Counted from the first letter of the stretch, positions 37,549 through 48,090 are shown. The stretch is 64,000 nt of DNA from Rhizobium sp. CIAT894 (GCF_000172795.2 NZ_CP020950.1:310001-374000), one strand, 5' to 3'. The notes: generated by a model not told the origin, from the sequence alone. Made by a program: numbers and translations.

Positions 37549-38658
37549 ATGTTGAGCACGAATCGAGAGAGCCCTCCTCCAGCCGCTGGCCGTGCCGCCA
37601 TGAAGAAAGAGCTGGCCGATCAGTTTAAGGACCATCGGCACGTTTGGGTCTTCATCGAGCTGGAGCGCGATCAGGTGCATCCCGTCTCCTTCGAACTGCT
37701 CGGCGAAGGCCGCAAGCTCGCCGACAAGCTGGGCGTCCAGCTTGCCGGCGTCGTTCTCGGACCACCGGGAGAGGCCACGTGGTTTGCCATCGCCGAGGCT
37801 TTTGCTTATGGCGCCGACCTGGCCTACATCGTCGAGGCCCCACTGCTCGCCGACTACCGAAATGAGCCTTTCACCAAAGCATTGACGGATCTGGTTACTA
37901 ACTACAAACCGGAAATCCTTCTTTTAGGGGCAACGACGCTCGGGCGCGACCTTGCCGGTTCCGTGGCGACGACCTTGTTGACAGGGCTCACGGCGGATTG
38001 CACCGAACTTGATGTGGATGCGGACGGCTCGCTTGCGGCGACCCGGCCGACTTTCGGCGGCTCCTTGCTTTGCACGATCTACACGCTCAACTGCCGGCCG
38101 CAGATGGCAACGGTCCGGCCGAGGGTCATGGCCATGCCTCCGCGCGGGAATAATAAGATCGGACGCGTCATTCAACACAAAGTGTCGATGATCGAGGAAG
38201 AGATCGTCACTAAGGTCCTCGGTTTCTTGTCCGATGGCCAGTCGGCGACGGCGAATCTCGCCTATGCGGACGTCGTGGTTGCTGGAGGCCTCGGTCTCGG
38301 CGCGGTGGAGAACGTGAAGCTTATGAAGAAACTCGCGCGGACGATCGGGGCCGATTATGGCTGTTCGCGCCCCCTCGTCCAAAAGGGCTGGATGCCTGCT
38401 GATCGGCAGATCGGCCAAACTGGCAAAACTATCCGGCCGAAGCTTTACATAGCAGCCGGCATTTCCGGCGCCATCCAGCATCGCGTTGGCGTCGAGGGAG
38501 CTGATCTTATTTTAGCCATTAACACCGATCCTAACGCGCCGATTTTTGATTTCGCCCACCTCGGCGTCGTCACCGATGCGATCCGTTTACTGCCGTCATT
38601 AACGGAACTCTTCACCCATCGACTGTCGCCGCACAGTCGCGATAAGCTTGCAAACTGA
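37549..38658 (+). CDS. fixB: electron-bifurcating flavoprotein subunit FixB
   Basis: ETF-alpha-like subunit. The preferred start is ATG 37549 ([10 protein letters not shown], 369 residues) with GCAGGAG 5 nt before; ATG 37531, overlapping the fixA stop, is possible. The C-terminal FAD-binding ETF-alpha domain is clear: [35 protein letters not shown], and the [18 protein letters not shown] and [18 protein letters not shown] segments. Intact. Confidence 0.95.
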   Translation: MLSTNRESPPPAAGRAAMKKELADQFKDHRHVWVFIELERDQVHPVSFELLGEGRKLADKLGVQLAGVVLGPPGEATWFAIAEAFAYGADLAYIVEAPLLADYRNEPFTKALTDLVTNYKPEILLLGATTLGRDLAGSVATTLLTGLTADCTELDVDADGSLAATRPTFGGSLLCTIYTLNCRPQMATVRPRVMAMPPRGNNKIGRVIQHKVSMIEEEIVTKVLGFLSDGQSATANLAYADVVVAGGLGLGAVENVKLMKKLARTIGADYGCSRPLVQKGWMPADRQIGQTGKTIRPKLYIAAGISGAIQHRVGVEGADLILAINTDPNAPIFDFAHLGVVTDAIRLLPSLTELFTHRLSPHSRDKLAN

Positions 38659-38667
38659 GGGCGCCCC

Positions 38668-39975
38668 ATGACTGAGGAAAACTTCGACGCCATAGTTATC
38701 GGGGCCGGCATGGCCGGAAACGCAGCTGCTTACACGATGTCGAACCGCGGCATGAAGGTGCTGCAGTTGGAGCGTGGCGAGTATCCGGGCTCCAAGAATG
38801 TGCAGGGCGCCATCATGTACGCGGACATGCTGGAGAAAATCCTGCCGGATTTCCGGGATGATGCGCCTCTGGAGCGGCACTTAGTCGAGCAGCGCTTCTG
38901 GATGATGGACGACTCGTCCCACATCGGTATGCAATACCGGTCGGACGACTTCAACGAGTCGAGACACAATCGCTACACGGTCATTCGCGCCCAATTCGAC
39001 AAATGGTTTTCACGCAAGGTGCGCGAGGCCGGAGCGACGCTTCTATGCGAGACGACCGTGACGGAACTCGTTCGTGATCCAAAGGGCAAGGTGATTGGCG
39101 TTCGCACCGACCGCGCCGGCGACGTGATTCTTGCTGACGTGGTCGTTCTCGCAGAGGGCGTCAATGGGCTGCTCGGCACGCGTGCTGGATTGCGTGACAC
39201 GCCAAAACCGGAAACTGTCGCGCTCGCCGTCAAGGAAATGCATTTCCTGGCCGAAGAGGTAATTGACCAGCGGTTCGGCCTCAAGGCCAATGAAGGCTGC
39301 GTCATCGAGGCAGTTGGCACGATCTCTCGCAACATGGCCGGGCTTGCCTTCCTCTACACCAACAGAGAATCGATCTCGATCGGCATTGGCTGCCTTGTCT
39401 CCGAATTCGCGGCAACAATGGAAAGTCCTTATGATCTGCTCGAAAAATTCAAAAGCCATCCGTCGGTAAAGCCGCTGATCGCAGGAGCGGAAGTCAAGGA
39501 ATATGCGGCGCATCTCATTCCAGAAGGTGGTTACAAGGCAATTCCGCAGCTTTTTGGTGACGGCTGGGTCGTCGTCGGCGACGCGGCACAACTTAATAAT
39601 GCGGTGCACCGCGAGGGGTCCAACCTCGCCATGACGTCGGGGCGCATCGCCGGCGAAGCAATCGTCCAGATCAAGAATCGCAAAAAGCCGATGGTCAAGG
39701 AGAACCTCTCCCTTTACAAGTCGATGCTTGAAAAGTCGTTCGTTATCAAAGACTTGCGGAAATACAAGGACATGCCTGCCCTGTTGCACACCAATTCCCG
39801 CAATTTCTTCACGACTTATCCAAGGTTGCTGTCGCAGGCCGCACAGAACTTTGTGCGAGTCGATGGCACCCCGAAGATCGACAAGGAACGGGCGACCACG
39901 GGCACCTTCATCAAGGCACGCTCCCGCTGGGGGCTGTTTGGTGACGCGGTTCGCTTGGCGCGCGCGTGGCGATAA
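38668..39975 (+). CDS. fixC: flavoprotein oxidoreductase FixC
   Basis: ETF-quinone-oxidoreductase-like flavoprotein of the FixABCX complex. 435 residues, beginning [20 protein letters not shown] with the Rossmann FAD motif, followed by [20 protein letters not shown] and the second FAD segment [19 protein letters not shown]. Ten bases after fixB. It lacks its own Fe-S domain, which FixX supplies. Confidence 0.95.
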   Translation: MTEENFDAIVIGAGMAGNAAAYTMSNRGMKVLQLERGEYPGSKNVQGAIMYADMLEKILPDFRDDAPLERHLVEQRFWMMDDSSHIGMQYRSDDFNESRHNRYTVIRAQFDKWFSRKVREAGATLLCETTVTELVRDPKGKVIGVRTDRAGDVILADVVVLAEGVNGLLGTRAGLRDTPKPETVALAVKEMHFLAEEVIDQRFGLKANEGCVIEAVGTISRNMAGLAFLYTNRESISIGIGCLVSEFAATMESPYDLLEKFKSHPSVKPLIAGAEVKEYAAHLIPEGGYKAIPQLFGDGWVVVGDAAQLNNAVHREGSNLAMTSGRIAGEAIVQIKNRKKPMVKENLSLYKSMLEKSFVIKDLRKYKDMPALLHTNSRNFFTTYPRLLSQAAQNFVRVDGTPKIDKERATTGTFIKARSRWGLFGDAVRLARAWR

Positions 39976-39987
39976 AGGAGAGATGAG

Positions 39988-40287
39988 ATGACGGTTGCAG
40001 TGACGAACATACGCGTAGAGGACAAGCTTTACCAAAATCGATACGTGGTCGATGCCGGACGCCCGCATATTAGGGTGCGTCCACACGATTGGCCAAGCGT
40101 AAATCTGTATGCCCTCACAAGTGTCTGTCCGGCCAAGTGCTACGAATTGAATGACCAGGGCCAAGTGGAGGTTATCGCCGACGGGTGCATGGAGTGCGGC
40201 ACGTGCCGCGTACTCTGCGAGGCAAGTGGAGATATCGAGTGGAACTATCCGAGAGGCGGTTTCGGCGTTCTCTTCAAGTTCGGATAA
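39988..40287 (+). CDS. fixX: ferredoxin-like protein FixX
   Basis: A 99-residue ferredoxin-like partner of FixC. Cysteines lie in [14 protein letters not shown] and in [14 protein letters not shown], the 4Fe-4S pattern of FixX. ATG 39988 follows AAGGAGAGATGAG. Last gene of the fixABCX operon; nifA follows after 154 bp and could be read through. Confidence 0.95.
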
Positions 40288-40441
40288 AGGTTTGCAACTC
40301 CACGATTCAGAACCAACTTGGGTTTGCAGACGGGCGCATCGGAAACTTGCAGAGGTGCGCGTTGCAGATTGGCATTAGAAATTACTATATATACATGCAA
40401 GCAAGGGTTATAAGAAACGTTAGACAACCCAAGGCCATATA

Positions 40442-42196
40442 ATGACCCACATGCCCGCCCGACCGGTCGATGGAGCGGAACCCCTATCTGCGCTACCTGC
40501 TGGACCTATGCGCCAAGCGGGCACGCAGCGTAGCGGAATCTACGAGATATCAAAGGTACTGACTGCCCCCGCCCGGCTAGAGATTACGCTGGCCAACGTC
40601 GTGAACGTCCTCTCTTCCTTTCTGCAGATTCGATGCGGAGCAATCGTTGTTCTGGACGCTGAAGGTCAGCCCGAGATTGCCGCAACTGGCGACATCCCCC
40701 CATCCTCTCAATCAGCCGCTCGAGGCGTTATACCTAAGGCCGTAATCGACCATATCGCGACGACCGGTATGCCCTTAATCGTAAAGGATGTCAGCAAGTC
40801 CGAATTATTTCAGGCTGAGCCGCAACCGCCTTGGAGCAGCGGCACCGTCCCAATTTCTTTTATTGGCGTTCCGGTAAAAGCCGATAACAAAATACTTGGC
40901 ACAATATCGATCGATCGCGTCAGGAACGACGCCGCCCCCTTCCCCGCCGACGAGGACGTTCGCTTTCTGACCATGGTCGCCAATCTGGTCAGTCGGACGA
41001 TCAGGCTACATCGTTTCCTGAACCTGGAGGGTCGGCGACCTATCGGCGAACAAGAGAGACCGGAGAAGCCGATCATCGCGCAAAGGGGCGCGCCGGTCCG
41101 ACATCCACCCGTCAAAATCGACGGGATTATCGGGGATAGCCCGGCTCTCCAGCAGGTGGTTGAAACCGTCTCGGTGGTGGCGAGGACGAACTCCACCGTG
41201 CTTCTGCGGGGCGAAAGCGGCACCGGCAAGGAATTTTTTGCACAGGCAATCCATCAACTTTCCCCTCGTAGCAACAAGCCGTTCGTCAAATTGAACTGCG
41301 CCGCGCTGCCCGAAGGCGTCCTGGAATCGGAGCTGTTTGGGCATGAAAAAGGGGCTTTCACCGGGGCCATCGCGCAGCGCGCCGGACGCTTCGAACTGGC
41401 AAATGGCGGAACGCTTCTGCTTGACGAGATTGGCGAGATTTCGCCCGCCTTTCAAGCCAAACTGCTGCGCGTCCTGCAGGAAGGCGAATTGGAGAGGGTG
41501 GGCGGAACCAAGACGCTTGCGGTCGACGTCCGGCTCATATGCGCCACGAATAAGAACCTCGAGATGGCTGTTGCAAACGCCGAATTCAGGGCCGACCTGT
41601 ATTACCGCATCAGCGTAGTTCCAATTGTCCTGCCGCCGCTTCGAGAGCGACCCGGCGATATTCCACGCCTTGCGAACGCTCTTCTTGACCGATTCAACAA
41701 GGAGAACCAACGCGAGCTGACGTTTTCGTCGTCGGCGATCGAGGTGATGTCGCAATGCTATTTCCCAGGTAACGTCCGGGAACTCGAAAACTGCGTGCGA
41801 AGGACTGCCACCCTTGCGCGTTCAAGCTCGATCGTTTCGTCTGATTTTGCCTGCAAGAACAGCCAGTGCCTTTCGTCGCTCCTCTGGAAAACCGACGGGT
41901 CGCCCGGCGGCATCACCGTCGATGGGCATGCCCGGAGCAATGTGATGCCGACTTCATCGCCGCGCTCGGGCGGGAGCATCGGTGCGTCGGACGAGGTATC
42001 TTCCGTCAAGGCTTGTGATCCGCACGGTTCCGGTTGTCCCGCAATGGAGTCGCGCCTCACGCAACGGGACCGGTTGATCGAGGCGATGGAAAAGGCCGGG
42101 TGGGTTCAGGCCAAAGCGGCTCGTATTCTCGGCCTTACGCCTCGTCAGGTCGGCTATGCTCTACGCCAGCATCGCATCGAGGTGAAAAAGCTTTAA
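40442..42196 (+). CDS. nifA: nitrogen fixation activator NifA
   Basis: Sigma54-dependent activator of the nif/fix regulon. 584 residues: N-terminal GAF domain (about 40-180), AAA+ domain (about 225-460) with Walker A GESGTGKE near residue 257 and the sigma54-contact loop GAFTGA near 303, and a C-terminal Fis-type helix-turn-helix ([20 protein letters not shown]). The interdomain segment has Cys-X4-Cys (ACKNSQC), the pattern that makes rhizobial NifA oxygen-sensitive. Start ATG 40442 lacks a strong Shine-Dalgarno. Expected targets in the window are the TGT-N10-ACA sites listed. Confidence 0.96.
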   Translation: MTHMPARPVDGAEPLSALPAGPMRQAGTQRSGIYEISKVLTAPARLEITLANVVNVLSSFLQIRCGAIVVLDAEGQPEIAATGDIPPSSQSAARGVIPKAVIDHIATTGMPLIVKDVSKSELFQAEPQPPWSSGTVPISFIGVPVKADNKILGTISIDRVRNDAAPFPADEDVRFLTMVANLVSRTIRLHRFLNLEGRRPIGEQERPEKPIIAQRGAPVRHPPVKIDGIIGDSPALQQVVETVSVVARTNSTVLLRGESGTGKEFFAQAIHQLSPRSNKPFVKLNCAALPEGVLESELFGHEKGAFTGAIAQRAGRFELANGGTLLLDEIGEISPAFQAKLLRVLQEGELERVGGTKTLAVDVRLICATNKNLEMAVANAEFRADLYYRISVVPIVLPPLRERPGDIPRLANALLDRFNKENQRELTFSSSAIEVMSQCYFPGNVRELENCVRRTATLARSSSIVSSDFACKNSQCLSSLLWKTDGSPGGITVDGHARSNVMPTSSPRSGGSIGASDEVSSVKACDPHGSGCPAMESRLTQRDRLIEAMEKAGWVQAKAARILGLTPRQVGYALRQHRIEVKKL

Positions 42197-42270
42197 GCGC
42201 CTGGGTGATGTTGGACCTTCTCGATCTCCAATGCCTGGTTTGGTGGCTTACGGACAACTCTTTTGTCGAC

Positions 42271-42286
42271 TGTCGGAAGCTTGACA
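42271..42286. promoter_or_regulatory. NifA box upstream of nifB
   Basis: TGT-N10-ACA (TGTCGGAAGCTTGACA) in the nifA-nifB spacer, about 85 bp before the nifB -24/-12 element. Very similar to the fixA box in its central GGAAGCTT. Confidence 0.87.
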
Positions 42287-42356
42287 AGTCTGTGTCCGAA
42301 CACGGTCGGAATCGGGCAATAAATGCAAATTCTTAAAGCAAATCCCGTCCTTGGGA

Positions 42357-42372
42357 TGGCATGGCTTTTGCG
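42357..42372 (+). promoter_or_regulatory. sigma54 promoter of nifB operon
   Basis: TGGCATGGCTTTTGCG, a good match to the -24/-12 consensus, 38 bp before the nifB ATG. Likely drives nifB-fdxN-nifZ-nifT and the SIR2-like gene. Confidence 0.87.
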
Positions 42373-42409
42373 TTTTGAAAGGCGACGTCAACTAGCAACG
42401 GAGCACTCA

Positions 42410-43888
42410 ATGTCCGCACCGATGATTTCGCTTGAAAGTGCGACCAGCACGACATCCTTGGATCAATTGGTGGCGACCGCGAAACCGAGTGGCTGCACAT
42501 CCTCGTCATGTGGCGTGTCCACAAAACCGGCCGACGTGGACCAGGCTATCTGGGCGAAGATCAAAAACCACCCCTGCTATTCAGAAGAGGCTCACCATTA
42601 TTTCGCGCGCATGCATGTCGCGGTCGCACCAGCCTGCAATATCCAGTGCAACTATTGCAATCGTAAATATGACTGCGCCAACGAAAGCCGCCCTGGGGTC
42701 GTCTCGGAAAAGTTGACGCCAGACCAGGCGCTGCGCAAGGTCATTGCCGTCGCCAACGAAGTGCCGCAGCTTTCCGTGCTGGGTGTCGCCGGACCGGGCG
42801 ATGCCTGTTACGACTGGAAGAAGACAAAGGAAACGTTCGAACGAGTTGCGGGGGAAATCCACGACATCAAGCTGTGCATCTCCACCAACGGGCTTGCGCT
42901 GCCGGATCACGTCGCCGAACTTGTCGACATGAATGTCGATCACGTGACAATTACGATCAACATGGTTGACCCTGAAATCGGCGCAAAGATCTATCCCTGG
43001 ATCTTTTACCGCAACCGTCGTTACACCGGCATCGAAGCTGCCAGAATTCTGCACGAGCGGCAAATGGTGGGCCTGGAGATGCTGACCGCGTGCGGCATCA
43101 TCACCAAAGTCAATTCGGTGATGATTCCTGGTGTCAACGACGAACACTTGGTCGAGGTAAATAAATGGGTCAAGGAGCGGGGGGCGTTCCTGCACAACGT
43201 CATGCCGCTTATTTCCGATCCGGCCCATGGCACCTACTACGGCTTGACCGGACAGCGCGGCCCGCGGGCGCTCGAATTGAAGGCGCTCCAGGATCGTCTC
43301 GAAGGCGGCGCAAAGCTAATGCGCCATTGCCGGCAGTGTAGGGCCGATGCCGTCGGCCTGCTTGGGGATGATCGGGGCCAGGAGTTCGCACTCGACCAGC
43401 TTCCCGGAGAGATCACCTATGACGCCCGTAAGCGCGAGGCCTATCGGGAAGTGATCGCCCGCGAACGCGGCGATCACGCGACCGCCAAGAGCGAGGCAAT
43501 CGAGACAGTCAAAGCAGCCGGCGATGGGTCCCTCCACGTCGCGGTCGCGACAAAGGGTGGCGGTCGCATCAACGAGCACTTCGGCCATGCGAAGGAGTTC
43601 CAAGTATACGAAGCTTCGTCGAGAGGCATCACCTACGTCGGGCATCGCAAGATCGAACAGTATTGCCTCGGAGGCAGGGGCGAGGAAGCCACCCTCGACG
43701 GCATCATAACTGCGCTGGTCGGTATTGACGTCGTGCTATGCGCCAAGATCGGGGAGTGCCCTAAGACTAAGCTCATGGAGGCCGGGGTTCGGGCAACGGA
43801 TGCTTATTGCTATGACTACATCGAGACCGCCATCGGCACCCTCTACGCCGCCAAGTTTGGCGTCGAACCACAAGCGGCGACGGCGTGA
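42410..43888 (+). CDS. nifB: FeMo-cofactor radical SAM enzyme NifB
   Basis: Builds NifB-co, the Fe8S9C precursor of FeMo-cofactor, by radical SAM carbide insertion. 492 residues from ATG 42410 (MSAPMISLES). The radical SAM cluster cysteines are C76, C80 and C83 (PACNIQCNYCNRKYDC), with further cluster cysteines in SGCTSSSCG and RHCRQCRADAVG. The C-terminal 110 residues form a NifX-like domain (VAVATKGGGRINEHFGHAKEF). Full length. Confidence 0.97.
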   Translation: MSAPMISLESATSTTSLDQLVATAKPSGCTSSSCGVSTKPADVDQAIWAKIKNHPCYSEEAHHYFARMHVAVAPACNIQCNYCNRKYDCANESRPGVVSEKLTPDQALRKVIAVANEVPQLSVLGVAGPGDACYDWKKTKETFERVAGEIHDIKLCISTNGLALPDHVAELVDMNVDHVTITINMVDPEIGAKIYPWIFYRNRRYTGIEAARILHERQMVGLEMLTACGIITKVNSVMIPGVNDEHLVEVNKWVKERGAFLHNVMPLISDPAHGTYYGLTGQRGPRALELKALQDRLEGGAKLMRHCRQCRADAVGLLGDDRGQEFALDQLPGEITYDARKREAYREVIARERGDHATAKSEAIETVKAAGDGSLHVAVATKGGGRINEHFGHAKEFQVYEASSRGITYVGHRKIEQYCLGGRGEEATLDGIITALVGIDVVLCAKIGECPKTKLMEAGVRATDAYCYDYIETAIGTLYAAKFGVEPQAATA

Positions 43889-43922
43889 GCGCTCTTAATC
43901 CAACATCTTCAGGAGTTTAAAA

Positions 43923-44129
43923 ATGGCCTTCAGGATCATAGCGTCCCAATGCACCCAGTGCGGTGCCTGCGAGTTCGAATGCCCCTCCGGTGCGATCAGG
44001 TTCAAAGGTGAGATCTACGTTATCGACCCGGAAAAATGCACCGAATGCAAGGGTACCTTCGAAACGCAGCAATGCGCGGAGGTTTGCCCCGTGCCGAAGA
44101 CCTGCGTCCCCGCCGCACCTGCGATTTGA
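43923..44129 (+). CDS. fdxN: 2[4Fe-4S] ferredoxin FdxN
   Basis: A 68-residue bacterial-type ferredoxin with two cluster motifs, [15 protein letters not shown] and the [19 protein letters not shown] region, whose second motif has the insert typical of nif ferredoxins. It transfers electrons towards nitrogenase or NifB. ATG 43923 follows TCAGGAGTTT, 34 bp after nifB. Confidence 0.95.
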   Translation: MAFRIIASQCTQCGACEFECPSGAIRFKGEIYVIDPEKCTECKGTFETQQCAEVCPVPKTCVPAAPAI

Positions 44130-44193
44130 CCTTCAGCATGGTCGGGGCTCCTGCGGAGAAGCCTTCAATGATATCCTGCAAGGAGGAATGCCC

Positions 44194-44511
44194 ATGGGCC
44201 TTGGACGTGAACAGGAGGTCGAAATCCACAGGCCTCCACGATTTACACCCGGCGAGCGGGTGCGGGCCAGACTTCACGTAAAGAATGACGGCACCTATGC
44301 TGGCAAAAAAATTGGCGAAAATTTGGTGCGGAAGGGCGACGAAGGCTATGTGCGCGACATCGGCACCTTTCTCCAGCAGTTTTACATCTATGCCGTCGAA
44401 TGGGTCGAACGTGGCACTATCGTCGGCATGCGTGCCCGTGAACTGACGAGTCTAGACAACGCCGCTGCTTGCGGCGCTGCTGAAATCGCGGGGCCCCCAA
44501 CGAAGGAATAG
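44194..44511 (+). CDS. nifZ: nitrogenase maturation protein NifZ
   Basis: 105 residues from ATG 44194 (MGLGREQEVEI), which has AAGGAGG 7 nt upstream; an ATG two codons earlier is too close to that site. NifZ motifs PPRFTPGERVRARLHVKNDGTYAG and FLQQFYIYAVEWVERGTIVG are clear in outline. It assists P-cluster maturation of the MoFe protein. It is 65 bp after fdxN. Confidence 0.92.
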   Translation: MGLGREQEVEIHRPPRFTPGERVRARLHVKNDGTYAGKKIGENLVRKGDEGYVRDIGTFLQQFYIYAVEWVERGTIVGMRARELTSLDNAAACGAAEIAGPPTKE

Positions 44512-44515
44512 CGAC

Positions 44516-44728
44516 ATGAAGATAATGATTCGCAGAACGAGCGCCGGCTTGTCGGCTTACGTACCAAAGAAAGATCTCGAAGAGCCGATCGTAGATGTCG
44601 AGGCTGATGACATGTGGGGCGGCACGATCACTCTCAGGAACGGCTGGAGACTCGTCTTGCCCAAGCTATCGCGGGATACGCCTCTGCCGATCACCGTCCA
44701 CGCAAGGAAGATTCCTGACGAGGACTGA
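44516..44728 (+). CDS. nifT: NifT/FixU family protein
   Basis: A 70-residue protein (MKIMIRRTSAGLSAYVPKKD, then WGGTITLRNGWRLVLP) of the NifT/FixU family, which always accompanies nifZ or nifB and has no clear function. It starts 4 bp after the nifZ stop. Confidence 0.93.
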   Translation: MKIMIRRTSAGLSAYVPKKDLEEPIVDVEADDMWGGTITLRNGWRLVLPKLSRDTPLPITVHARKIPDED

Positions 44729-44758
44729 TGCTGCAAACGAGAGGTAAGAGAAACCAGC

Positions 44759-45697
44759 ATGAATAAAATTTTGACCTCGGACCGTCTCCTGATCATTCGC
44801 AACGGTGACGCCGAAAAAAGACTTAGGCTGCTTCAGGAAGCGCTCGCTGCGGATCGGATCGTTCCCTATCTCGGTCCGGATCTCCTCCGGCTGCAATCCA
44901 CGGAACCACCTGTACCGGACACCCCGGAAGCCGTCTCCGCGGCACTCAACGAACGCACACCTGCCCCTTCCAGGATACGCAGCAATATGTGGTCAGTCGC
45001 GCAGTTTATTGAACAGCGACGGCATCGCCGGACGCTTCAGGCCTGGATGGCAGAAATATTTGGAGCACCCGTGGCGCCGACCGCCCTCCACGACTGGCTC
45101 GCAACGCTGCCGCTCTCCCTTATCGTCGACGGTTGGTACGACGGGACAATGCGTGCGGCTTTCGCGAAGACCGGTCGAACGGATGTCGTCGAGATTCAGG
45201 GCGTCACGCGTGCAAACGGCGGCGGCGACATTTGGACAAAAACTTACGATCTGTCCGGGAGAGACGTCGAATGCGTCTCAGCGCCAAAGACGGTCCTCTA
45301 TGCGCCGTACGGCAGTGTTATACCAGCTTCGAACTTTCTGGTGTCCGATTCCGATTACGTGGAAGTCCTAACCGAAATCGATATCCAGACGCCAATACCT
45401 GGAATGGTGAAAGAACGGCGTATAGATCGCGGTTTTCTTTTCATTGGCTGCCGCTTCAACGATCAGATGCTCCGGATCTACGCTCGACAGATCATCAAGC
45501 GCTCTCACGGCCCCCACTTTGCAGTACTTGATGCGGAAGGCCTTACCAAAAACGAGCGCCGTTTCCTTGCAGCAAGCGGAATCACGGTGGTCGACCTGCC
45601 GATCGGCGAAGCCGCGGCTCTGCTTGTACCATTTGGTAGCAAGGCGGATGGCGACCATGGCCGCACGGCTTCCGCTTCGAATCTCTGTAGCGGCTAG
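44759..45697 (+). CDS. SIR2-like domain protein in the nifB operon
   Basis: 312 residues, 30 bp after nifT with GAGGTAAGAG before the ATG, so probably part of the nifB transcript. The N-terminal part has LQEALAADRIVPYLGPDLL, and later FIEQRRHRRTLQAWMAEIFG, TALHDWLATLPLSLIVDGWYD and the RGFLFIGCRFNDQMLR segment, all typical of SIR2_2-type NAD-binding folds. Such proteins can be NADases, deacylases or inactive relatives; which one cannot be told. Placed at the end of a nif operon, a role linked to nitrogen fixation is possible but undefined. Confidence 0.75.
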   Translation: MNKILTSDRLLIIRNGDAEKRLRLLQEALAADRIVPYLGPDLLRLQSTEPPVPDTPEAVSAALNERTPAPSRIRSNMWSVAQFIEQRRHRRTLQAWMAEIFGAPVAPTALHDWLATLPLSLIVDGWYDGTMRAAFAKTGRTDVVEIQGVTRANGGGDIWTKTYDLSGRDVECVSAPKTVLYAPYGSVIPASNFLVSDSDYVEVLTEIDIQTPIPGMVKERRIDRGFLFIGCRFNDQMLRIYARQIIKRSHGPHFAVLDAEGLTKNERRFLAASGITVVDLPIGEAAALLVPFGSKADGDHGRTASASNLCSG

Positions 45698-45792
45698 AGT
45701 GCCGCAGATTGAAAACGTTCTGTTTCTGCCAAGTTCGAATGCCATACTGCCCACGTTTGCTGGCGTGGGGATTGCGGGTGGGATCAATGGCG

Positions 45793-45906
45793 ATGAGCGA
45801 GCGTGATCTTTAGCGGATCGAGGTTCTGTCGCAGGTGATCGACGGAAGATCGGCGACGACCGCAGATTACTGTTTGCTCAATGTCAATGCGAAGGACCGA
45901 TTGTGA
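45793..45906 (+). pseudogene. ISNCY-type transposase N-terminal fragment
   Basis: ATG 45793 starts MSERDL, then a TAG stop, then RIEVLSQVIDGRSATTAADY in the same frame. This resembles the opening helix-turn-helix of IS1202/ISNCY transposases (usual MSERDLxRIEVLSEV). Only about 35 residues remain. The rest of 45698-46140 shows no gene. Confidence 0.45.
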
Positions 45907-46141
45907 AGAAAGCTAAACCATTCCCGATACAGCGGCAGAGCCGCGGCCGGAATCGCCAGAAATAAACCTCGCATCGGCCACCGGGTGCTCCACTCGTGCG
46001 CCAATAACACGCGTAATCAACGGGATCGAGACGGCACACGCTTTACGGTCTTGCGCTTATTTGTGATCTTTATCCCACAATATGGACTTCGATACTTGGT
46101 GTTTCCAAGTGACAAGCAATGTGGCCAATAATTCTAACCGC

Positions 46142-47245
46142 CTAGCTCTGCGTCTTCATACTTCCAGAAATGATGTCCCTGGCGGCTGAAAGGAACGCGT
46201 CCATTTGGGTTCTGGTGCCGATGCTGACGCGGATAAAATTTTCCAAACAGGCATCGGGAAAGACGGCTACAAGTATGTTCTGCCTATCCAAAGACGCTTG
46301 CCACCATTTGCCATCTCGTCCGGGTGGCACCCGAGCTAGCAAAAAGTTTGTGTGGGAGGGAATGACAGAAAAGCCCAATTGAGACAAGGCAGCGGTCGTT
46401 CTGTGTCTTTCATGTTTAATATATCTGTGGTTCTCGTCGTAGTCGGCGCGGTGCGAAAGGATACTAATGCCCACCGCATGGCCGATCACGTTCATGTTAA
46501 AGACATTTTGCAGGTTGCGTAGCCTCCCAATAAGTTCAGGATGACCAAAGCCGAAACCGACGCGAATTCCCGCGGCTGCAAAGCCTTTCGAAAGTGTTCT
46601 CAATACTAGAAGGTTTGGATGACGATCGACAAGGCGCAGGGCATCATCGGGTGCAAAGTCGACATACGCTTCATCCACCACTATCAACTGGTCCGATTGC
46701 GCGACGAGGCGGTCGATTTCAGCCACCGGAACGAATGTTCCCGTTGGATTGTTTGGATTGGCCAGCAGTATGAATTTTGCATCTTTTGCTGGACCAAGAA
46801 GCAGCTGCTCGATTGGCAGAGAATAAGACTCGCCCCATTCGATTTCGAGAAATCTGGCACCCTGCAACTTGGCCAGTTTGCGGTTAAAGGAAAAACCTGG
46901 CGATATCATCGCAACGCTATCTCCCGGGTCGAGGAATGCTCTGTAGATGAGCCCAAGCAGCTCCGACGAGCCGTTCCCGGCGACCACCTGATCCTGGGAG
47001 AGGCCATACGCGCTGGCGGCTGCGTCGCGCAAGCTCAGATTGTCATCTTCGGGATACAGATAATGCCGTTCGAGGGCCGCCAGCGCACTTTGCATCACCA
47101 TCATCGGCAACGGAAACGGATTCTCATTCGTGTTTAGTTTAACGCAGTTCGCATCTCGCCCCGGTTGATTGGAGGGTAGCGCATTTAGCTGTCTCGCCAT
47201 CGGCGAAAGAGCCGAAAGCACGGCTTGCAGCTTTGCATCAGCCAT
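46142..47245 (-). CDS. hisC: histidinol-phosphate aminotransferase HisC
   Basis: Class I/II PLP aminotransferase of 367 residues; ATG 47245 follows CGGAGAAAAGAT. Motifs: KLNTNENPFPLP near the N-terminus, GNGSSELLGLIYRAFLDPG, ANPNNPTGTF, VVDEAYVDFAP, the PLP-lysine loop LRTLSKGFAAAGIRVGFG and the C-terminal FIRVSIGT arginine. Plasmid-borne hisC copies near nif genes are known in several rhizobia and may support histidine or aromatic amino acid metabolism during symbiosis. Monocistronic. Confidence 0.9.
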   Translation of the reverse strand: MADAKLQAVLSALSPMARQLNALPSNQPGRDANCVKLNTNENPFPLPMMVMQSALAALERHYLYPEDDNLSLRDAAASAYGLSQDQVVAGNGSSELLGLIYRAFLDPGDSVAMISPGFSFNRKLAKLQGARFLEIEWGESYSLPIEQLLLGPAKDAKFILLANPNNPTGTFVPVAEIDRLVAQSDQLIVVDEAYVDFAPDDALRLVDRHPNLLVLRTLSKGFAAAGIRVGFGFGHPELIGRLRNLQNVFNMNVIGHAVGISILSHRADYDENHRYIKHERHRTTAALSQLGFSVIPSHTNFLLARVPPGRDGKWWQASLDRQNILVAVFPDACLENFIRVSIGTRTQMDAFLSAARDIISGSMKTQS

Positions 47246-47342
47246 ATCTTTTCTCCGTTTCAGTAAGCCGAGTCGTGAGCGCGTGATCGGCTGTCTCCTG
47301 TTGAAGCCACATCGGACGTTGGCGCGGCCCGCGTGCGGGCTG

Positions 47343-48090
47343 CTACGGTCGCCGCGTAGTTAATAGGCCAGGGACCGCCGCGGCCGCTTCAAGCCGCCAA
47401 TGGTCAAGCCTCCCCACTCTCACACTCATGCGTATTCGCCTTTCGAGGAACTGTTCGATTTCAAACGCCAACGCCGCAGGGTCGTGGCCAACCGTTTCGG
47501 GATGTAATTCAGCGCCCTCAGGGATTTCGTACGGCGAGGAAACGCCGGTGAAATTGGCGATCTTGCCGGCGAGCGCCTTCCGATAAAGCCCCTCCGGATC
47601 GCGTCGCGCGCATTCCTCAAGCGGCGTGTCGACGAGGATTTCAATAAGCTCCCCTCCTCCATCAGCTCGGCGACCTCGGCAACGCGGCGGATGTTCTCGA
47701 CGCGATCGGGTTGATTGAAGCCAGGCGCGATTGAGCCCGTGGCGCACGTTGTCGCCGTCGAGGATGTAGGTGTGCTTCCCGTGGGCATGCAGCAGCCGGT
47801 CGAGCGCATTGGCGATTGTCGACTTGCCGGAGCCGGAAAGTCCAGTGAACAAAAGGAGGACGGCTGGCTGCTGACTCTTCATCGCCGCGCGCGCCCTTGT
47901 CAGCGTCGGTCGCCTGCCAATGCAGGTTGTCGGCGCGCCTTGCCCAGCTTTGGCTGCCACTGAAATTGAAGACCCCGGTCGGCCCTTGGGCTTTGCGAAA
48001 GAGCTCGGGAGGATCGACGTGGTCGATGAGTTCCAGCTCGTTTTCCCAGCACAGCTTCCACCGCACCTCAGAACGCATGCAAAGACCTCC
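47343..48090 (-). pseudogene. APS kinase (nodQ/cysC) remnant
   Basis: The ATP/APS-kinase core is recognisable in pieces: [14 protein letters not shown], then [25 protein letters not shown] with the P-loop, [14 protein letters not shown], and later [20 protein letters not shown] and [11 protein letters not shown]. The pieces lie in different frames (breaks near 47880 and 47660-47710), and an internal part is missing. It is the kinase end of a NodQ- or CysC-type protein that supplied PAPS for Nod-factor or other sulfation; it cannot be functional as it stands. Confidence 0.75.

Noticed and set aside
39043..40164. 373-codon minus-strand frame opposite fixC and fixX
   Set aside because: Antisense shadow of two well-conserved genes.
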